From assembly GCA_037440525.1 (NCBI GenBank), contig JBBITW010000067.1, positions 1 to 17,410 on the forward strand: a DNA stretch of 17,410 nt. The letters run 5' to 3'. The notes under the pieces were generated by a model, which saw only the letters and a list, made by a program, of their open reading frames with translations, ran no database searches and was not told the origin of the DNA. The position numbers and the translations under genes are program-made. Every line of letters starts with the position of its first letter. Within the stretch, counting starts at the first letter, position 1. This stretch comes from JBBITW01 sp037440525. GTDB lineage: Bacteria; Desulfobacterota; BSN033; UBA1163. Of this stretch, positions 13,612 through 17,410 are shown piece after piece.

Positions 13612-15338
13612 GGCAGTCTGACAGTAACTTTTGTTCCATATCCTGACTTGCTTTCTATCTTCATCTCTCCACCATGGGCCTCAATAATACGGTGGGAAAT
13701 GGGGAGTCCCAGACCAACACCTTTCTCCTTTGTTGTGTAATAATAATTAAATATCTTTTCCATTTGATCTTGGGATATCCCGGAGCCAGAATCTGAAAAT
13801 GTCACTTCTAAATAGTCCTTAAAAGATTGGGCTTCTATCTGGAGAACCCCTCCTTTTTCCATTGCCTCAATCCCATTCTTTATAATATTGATAAAGGATT
13901 GCATTAACTTTTCATAATCCATTTTAATTGGAGGGATCTCTGAATTCAACTTTAATTTGATATCAATACCTCTCGAAGAGGCTTCTTCGTGAAATAGGGT
14001 GATAAGATGATTTAGAAGGTCACTAAGTGACGCATCTCTCAGGCGAAGTTCAAAAGGTCTTGCAAGGTTAAGAAATTGCTCAATAATATCATTGATCCTT
14101 CTTGTCTCCTTGAGGATGACTTCTGTGAAGGAAATATATTCCTCCCTTTTTGATTGATCATCAGGGATAAACTCCTTCTTCAATCTTTGTAAACCGAGGC
14201 CCATAGCATTTAGCGGATTTCGAATCTCATGAGCAACACCTGCTGCTAAATGGCCGAGGGAGGAGAGTCTTTCAGCCCGACGTATACGGTCTTCCATCTC
14301 CTTCATCCTCCTAAGATGTCGATTTTGATTAACCCAAACGAGAATTGTTCCAAGGAGACCGAGGAGAAGAAGAAAAAATATGGATAGGGCTACATTCTTT
14401 TTAACCTGATCAAGCAATCTGTTGATCTCATCAGGTGAATATCCTATTCTGATCAAACATATGGGTTTGTCTTTTAAATAGATGGATTTGACTACTTCGA
14501 AGACCTCTTCATTTCCTTTCGGGCGATATAGACGTGAGAGTTTTTTTTTATTTTTAAATGAATCTTTTAAAAAAGGATCATCTTCCTTCTTCCCAATATA
14601 ATATGGGTTTGTATGGGCGAGATAATTGAGATTAATGTCCTGAATAGAGATAAAAAGGATTCCTTCTCGCAGGCTGACATCCGATATTGCCCTTTGGATG
14701 AGTAATTGACGGAGAAGTATTTTAACCTGTTCCCCATTTAGAGATAATAGAATTATTCCAGGAGCCGTCTTCCTTCGGATTCCTATGGAGAACCAGTGAT
14801 CTTCTAAAAGGGGTTTGTCAAAGAGGTCTATGACAGTGGAACGATTGCGGGTAATGATTTCTTTTAAAAGGGATCCTCTTTTACTTGAGAGAGATGTTTG
14901 TGGCCATCCCCTCAAGAGATTTCCTCGATCATCATAAATTTCAATAGAAGAAATTAAGAACTGTTCCACAAAGGCCTGGAGTTCAGAAGGACCCATGGGT
15001 TTTTCGCCATCCACCCTGTCTACCCTGTGAATAACATCTAAGAGATATTCAGCCAGTGATTCCTCAATCCCTAAAAATATTTCAGAGGTTGAGGCAATGG
15101 ATTGTAACCTACCTGACTCCCTTTCTATCGATTCCAATGATGAGATAGTATCCTGAATATTCTTTTCAAAATGCTGAATCAGGGCCAAGGCCTCCCTTTC
15201 CAGTAATCTATAGAATCCGTTTTTCGTACGGCTTATCTCCAGCATTCCATTAACTATAAGGACAGTCAGAATAATACCTGAGAAGATTGCGAGATAAAGG
15301 GGAGAAAAGATTCTCTCTTTTTTGCTTTTATCTATCAA
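13605..15338 (-). CDS. membrane sensor histidine kinase (ZraS-like, Cache-type sensor)
   Basis: A 577-residue kinase. TM1 (about 13-32) and TM2 (about 315-336) flank a periplasmic region of some 280 residues whose order (long helix, then IEIYDDRGNLL and FISIQDINLNYLAHTNPYYIG segments) resembles a double Cache sensor. HisKA follows with His370 in AAGVAHEIRNPLNAMG, then HATPase_c with Asn488 (NIIKNGIEAM), DSGSG (516-520) and VGLGL. No clear HAMP is present between TM2 and HisKA. It lacks a receiver and is the obvious partner of the NtrC-type regulator downstream. The start is TTG (15336-15338) with GGAGGT about 10 nt upstream; no in-frame ATG precedes TM1. It begins 17 nt after the upstream Spy-like gene, which suggests it senses the envelope stress those proteins buffer. 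Confidence 0.94.
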   Translation of the reverse strand: MIDKSKKERIFSPLYLAIFSGIILTVLIVNGMLEISRTKNGFYRLLEREALALIQHFEKNIQDTISSLESIERESGRLQSIASTSEIFLGIEESLAEYLLDVIHRVDRVDGEKPMGPSELQAFVEQFLISSIEIYDDRGNLLRGWPQTSLSSKRGSLLKEIITRNRSTVIDLFDKPLLEDHWFSIGIRRKTAPGIILLSLNGEQVKILLRQLLIQRAISDVSLREGILFISIQDINLNYLAHTNPYYIGKKEDDPFLKDSFKNKKKLSRLYRPKGNEEVFEVVKSIYLKDKPICLIRIGYSPDEINRLLDQVKKNVALSIFFLLLLGLLGTILVWVNQNRHLRRMKEMEDRIRRAERLSSLGHLAAGVAHEIRNPLNAMGLGLQRLKKEFIPDDQSKREEYISFTEVILKETRRINDIIEQFLNLARPFELRLRDASLSDLLNHLITLFHEEASSRGIDIKLKLNSEIPPIKMDYEKLMQSFINIIKNGIEAMEKGGVLQIEAQSFKDYLEVTFSDSGSGISQDQMEKIFNYYYTTKEKGVGLGLPISHRIIEAHGGEMKIESKSGYGTKVTVRLPI

Positions 15339-15354
15339 TGAGGTATTGACCTCC

Positions 15355-15852
15355 TCATTCCTCAGGGGGTAGGGGTTTTATTGGCCCTATGGCCCTGTGG
15401 CCATGGAGCATCATCTGATATAGTGGAAACTCCTTCTCAGGGCACCAGTTTCTTATCTGTTCCTCTGTAAGGATATTCCTTATATTGATCAGGTATTCGA
15501 TGGCCTTTTCCTCTAACTTAGAATAAATTTCAGTTATCTCAAAGTATCTTGGACGAATAGATTCTGTATTGATTGTTGGGTTGGTAAGGATTTCTCGAAT
15601 TTCAAACCTTTTTGTGAAGAGCTCGTTCCTCAAGGGTTGGGTTTCGCGAAAATAGGTTTGTTGAATAAGCTTTAGTTTCTTCATCTGTTCCGTGGAGAGA
15701 TTCAACTCAAATGCCCTTTGGCATCGGGCTTCTCTTCTAAAATGCATCATTCCCGTTGCGGAATGGTGCTTCATATCTGATGGCTGTGAAAAAGAATGAG
15801 TTACAATAAATATTGAAATGAGATAGAAAAGAATTATTATTTTAAATTTCAT
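15355..15852 (-). CDS. periplasmic Spy/CpxP-like LTxxQ protein, second of pair
   Basis: A 165-residue exported helical protein. An N-terminal signal (MKFKIIILFYLISIFIVTHS, cut near FSQ) is followed by a His/Met-containing stretch (MKHHSATGMMHFRREARC), then two LTxxQ-type motifs, LSTEQ and LTEEQ. Proteins of this group (Spy, CpxP, ZraP) are periplasmic chaperones or stress sensors. Cysteines occur in REARC and NWCPEK; with the histidines they could bind metal, which is inference. The frame is open to a GTG at 15900, but the ATG at 15852 puts the signal peptide at the very N-terminus and has AGGA about 9 nt upstream, so I prefer it. It is only 17 nt from the kinase and may restrain or inform it, as CpxP and ZraP do for their kinases. 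Confidence 0.85.
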   Translation of the reverse strand: MKFKIIILFYLISIFIVTHSFSQPSDMKHHSATGMMHFRREARCQRAFELNLSTEQMKKLKLIQQTYFRETQPLRNELFTKRFEIREILTNPTINTESIRPRYFEITEIYSKLEEKAIEYLINIRNILTEEQIRNWCPEKEFPLYQMMLHGHRAIGPIKPLPPEE

Positions 15853-15925
15853 AGTTATTATTCCTGTTGCTTTGAATCGAATCTGATAGAACTTAATCAC
15901 CTTCTAATATAAGCATATCGAATTA

Positions 15926-16020
15926 GATTCTAAAAGTCAAAAATAATAGAAGGGGAAGGAATTTATCCATCCCCTTCTATTCCTACCTCCCAAGTCTTTC
16001 AGGATTTCTTCAGAAATCTC
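15926..16020. repeat. degenerate family-B element after the ZraP-like gene
   Basis: Read on the - strand from 16020, GAGATTTCTGAAGAAATCC then GAAAGACTTGGGAGGTAGG aligns with the arm seen at 8607, 13606 and 5670. The far end, GATTCTAAAAGTC on the + strand at 15926, resembles the other terminal repeat. It begins about 10 nt after the stop codon at 16031. No target duplication is recognisable, so it is an old copy. Confidence 0.6.
15935..15981 (-). terminator. stem-loop with T-run between the two Spy-like genes
   Basis: On the - strand, AATAGAAGGGGA pairs perfectly with TCCCCTTCTATT (15970-15981 and 15945-15956), with a further GGA/TCC pair inside, followed by ATTTTT and soon CTTTT. It should terminate part of the transcription leaving the ZraP-like gene. 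It would then make the first gene more abundant than the second Spy-like gene, kinase and regulator. It lies inside the degenerate family-B repeat. Confidence 0.6.
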
Positions 16021-16030
16021 AGGGATTGAT

Positions 16031-16504
16031 TTATAAACCGCATCCCCTTCCATATCCAGGACCAGGACCATGACCATGACCAAAGCCTTTTCCTATACCC
16101 ATCCATGATTCTCTAATCTGTTCAGGTGTAAGTATCTTCCTAATCTCTAACCTAAATTGCAGTAGTTTATTGCCCAGCTCATTTTGGAGATCTCTCAATT
16201 CCTTCTCCTTTTCAATGATGGCTTTATCTTCTGAATTAGGGTTTGACCAGAGGGTCCGAAGCTCCAATCTTTTACTTAAGATCGACCCTCTAAGTTGAGC
16301 TGTTTCCTCATTGAACTTCTGGAGCAACTCCTGATATTTTGCCTTTTGCTCAGGATTTAAAGAAGTCTCCTTCCTTGGCCCGAATGTCTCCTGCTGGAAC
16401 ATACCTCTATGCCTTGGAGTAAAACCATATCCCTGTGCATAAACGTATGTTAATCCTGATAGGATAAAGGCAAGGATTGATATAATGATTATCGCCTTTC
16501 TCAT
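16031..16504 (-). CDS. ZraP-like periplasmic protein with His/Gly metal-binding tail
   Basis: A 157-residue exported protein. The signal peptide runs MRKAIIIISILAFILSGLTYVYA with cleavage expected before QGYG. The mature part is helical, with LNPEQ and LTPEQ motifs of the Spy/CpxP/ZraP group, and ends in GHGHGPGPGYGRGCGL, a His/Gly/Cys tail suited to binding zinc or copper. ZraP is the periplasmic zinc-responsive partner of ZraSR, and the local kinase and regulator are of that type. The frame reads from a GTG at 16513, but that codon overlaps the AGGAGGTG Shine-Dalgarno sequence; the ATG at 16504 lies 7 nt after AGGAGGT and is the better start. It is first in the operon, directly after a sigma54-type promoter. 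The metal specificity cannot be read from the sequence. Confidence 0.9.
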   Translation of the reverse strand: MRKAIIIISILAFILSGLTYVYAQGYGFTPRHRGMFQQETFGPRKETSLNPEQKAKYQELLQKFNEETAQLRGSILSKRLELRTLWSNPNSEDKAIIEKEKELRDLQNELGNKLLQFRLEIRKILTPEQIRESWMGIGKGFGHGHGPGPGYGRGCGL

Positions 16505-16545
16505 CTTTTTCACCTCCTTTCAAAATTAATTTTAATTTTTAATAA

Positions 16546-16562
16546 AGCAAAGCCCATACCAA
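16546..16562 (-). promoter_or_regulatory. sigma54-type (-24/-12) promoter of the ZraP-like operon
   Basis: On the - strand TTGGTATGGGCTTTGCT has GG (16559-16560) and GC (16547-16548) separated by exactly 10 bp. It agrees with TGGCACGN4TTGCW at all but two positions (the C and second C of CAC read T). The start expected about 12 nt downstream (near 16535) gives a leader of about 31 nt. The operon encodes an NtrC-class activator, which makes an autoregulated sigma54 promoter likely. Confidence 0.75.
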
Positions 16563-16715
16563 TTACACTCGAAGATAATATTTTTTTATTTCTAAGTTTG
16601 GCAAAGGCTAATATTTCCTTTAATTTCAATTAATTGGGTTGATTTTTTAATAGACTCACAATGATCAAAGAAAACTTATAAATCCTAAGGTAATTAAAAG
16701 GGGATTAGGAAGGAT

Positions 16716-16801
16716 TTGTCGAGTCCAATCATTTTAAATCGATTTTTTTCTTTTATTTCAATATAATACTAAATTCGACAATTTTACCGAATTTTCGACA
16801 A
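16716..16801 (-). promoter_or_regulatory. putative upstream activator sites for the ZraP-like operon
   Basis: TTCGACAA occurs at 16774-16781 and 16794-16801, exactly 20 bp apart, and its inverse TTGTCGA at 16716-16722. Between the first two lies the palindrome CGAATTTTCG (16788-16797). They sit about 180-265 bp upstream of the predicted start, a typical enhancer distance, in a gap of 336 bp without genes (16505-16840). The local NtrC-type regulator is the natural candidate to bind them. AAAATTGTCG on the - strand here resembles AAAATGTCG in the 101-137 sites. Confidence 0.5.
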
Positions 16802-16840
16802 GGTTTTCCTTTATTTTAATTCCGATTAAATAATATTCTT

Positions 16841-17386
16841 TCAGATCCTAAAAAGTTTTGACAATCTCCTGAATTCTTCTGTTCCGGCCTCCTTCAATAG
16901 TTGGAAGGTGGCGATCTCAGTTGTGGAGATCATTGCCCCTTTTCTTTCCAGATATCTCAGACCTGTCTTCCAGTCGAGTTCTCTTCTCGAACAGACAGCA
17001 TCAGCCAAAACCTCAACCTCGTAACCATTCATCAGGAGGTCAATACCTGTTTGAAGAATGCAAACATGTGTTTCGATGCCTGAGAGTATAATCTGTTTCC
17101 TCTTAGTGGAATCCAATTCTTTATTGAATGCCTCCACTTTGCAACAGCTAAATGCAAGTTTCTCAATTGGTAAAATATCTTCTAATTCCTTCTTAATCTC
17201 ATGGGTTGTATTGCCAAGACCTTTCGGGTATTGTTCTGTTACAATGATGGGGATTCTCATCTCCTTTGCAAAGGTTATGAGGAGCTTTATATTTCGAATC
17301 AAATTTCTTACCTTCCTCTGGTCCATTGCATTGAGAAGCCCATCCTGAACATCGACCACAATGAGAACTGACTTTTCTCTATCCAT
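16841..17386 (-). CDS. isochorismatase-family cysteine hydrolase
   Basis: A 181-residue soluble enzyme of the isochorismatase-like superfamily. The catalytic triad is visible as Asp12 (VVDVQDGLL), Lys76 (PIEKLAFSC) and Cys109 (GIETHVCILQT), with the cis-peptide region just before the Cys. TEQYPKGLG (about 50-58) resembles the ISOC1/ISOC2-type hydrolases more than nicotinamidases or true isochorismatases. The substrate is unknown. The frame is open from a TTG at 17407, but the ATG at 17386 has AAGGAG 7 nt upstream and is preferred. The stop is about 280 nt before the sigma54-type promoter of the ZraP-like operon, so it is probably a separate transcription unit whose promoter lies outside the window. 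Confidence 0.92.
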   Translation of the reverse strand: MDREKSVLIVVDVQDGLLNAMDQRKVRNLIRNIKLLITFAKEMRIPIIVTEQYPKGLGNTTHEIKKELEDILPIEKLAFSCCKVEAFNKELDSTKRKQIILSGIETHVCILQTGIDLLMNGYEVEVLADAVCSRRELDWKTGLRYLERKGAMISTTEIATFQLLKEAGTEEFRRLSKLFRI

Positions 17387-17410
17387 TCTAACTCTCCTTT
17401 TTGTCAAATT

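Noticed and set aside
16505..16513. GTG at 16513 as start of the ZraP-like gene
   Set aside because: The GTG is part of the AGGAGGTG ribosome-binding sequence; ATG at 16504 is correctly spaced and starts the signal peptide.
16636..16654. IHF site upstream of the ZraP-like promoter (TAA...TTGATT)
   Set aside because: The gap between the two halves is 5 instead of 4, so it misses the consensus.
17387..17407. TTG at 17407 as start of the isochorismatase-family gene
   Set aside because: The ATG at 17386 has AAGGAG at 7 nt; the longer reading would translate the Shine-Dalgarno sequence itself.

Overview
The window looks like chromosome from an AT-leaning, diderm, probably anaerobic or microaerophilic bacterium. 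The evidence is periplasmic Spy/CpxP-type proteins, an NtrC-class sigma54 activator, two promoters with a sigma54 GG-N10-GC core, a ThiD-ThiN fusion instead of a ThiE gene in view, and a dense population of small non-autonomous repeats. The style of the kinases and of the REC-CxxC protein resembles Desulfobacterota or Nitrospirota-like lineages, but the sequence alone does not fix the phylum. No rRNA, tRNA, CRISPR array or full-length transposase is visible.

Region 1 (1-5567, + strand) is a signalling block. A long leader carries a 23-bp tandem repeat, a paired putative activator site (101-137), duplicated A-tracts (155-178), a perfect IHF-type consensus (193-205) and a sigma54-type promoter (235-248). 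Downstream lie a small excisionase/MerR-like HTH protein, a three-helix membrane hybrid histidine kinase with two receiver domains, a free-standing Hpt protein (ATGA overlap), then after about 240 bp a soluble REC-PAS-kinase-REC protein and a REC protein ending in a CxxC...CxxC domain. Together these can form a His-Asp-His-Asp relay whose only DNA-binding member is the tiny HTH protein.

Region 2 (5611-8595, - strand) is a thiamin operon: strong sigma70-type promoter, TPP riboswitch, intrinsic terminator, thiDN fusion, thiC. It is bracketed by inverted copies of one small repeat (35 identical bases at 5611-5645 and 8632-8666).

Region 3 (8600-9235) is a repeat-rich gap. It includes a 238-bp element with about 70-bp inverted ends and a perfect 8-bp target duplication. 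An MFS exporter gene (+) follows, facing a rhomboid protease / DUF72 pair (-).

Region 4 (12102-16801, - strand) is a ZraP-ZraS-ZraR-like envelope/metal stress module with two periplasmic Spy-like proteins. The order is His/Gly-tailed ZraP-like protein, second LTxxQ protein, Cache-like membrane kinase, NtrC-type regulator. It has its own sigma54-type promoter and 20-bp-phased upstream sites, so the regulator probably controls its own operon. A 105-bp inverted-repeat element with a 5-bp target duplication has inserted between kinase and regulator; removing it restores a 25-nt gap. An isochorismatase-family hydrolase gene lies upstream at the right edge.

The strongest observations are the two sigma54 control regions, the two miniature transposable elements with intact target duplications, the habit of one repeat family of sitting just after stop codons, and the unusual output of the left-hand phosphorelay. 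I found no clearly new enzymatic or defence system.
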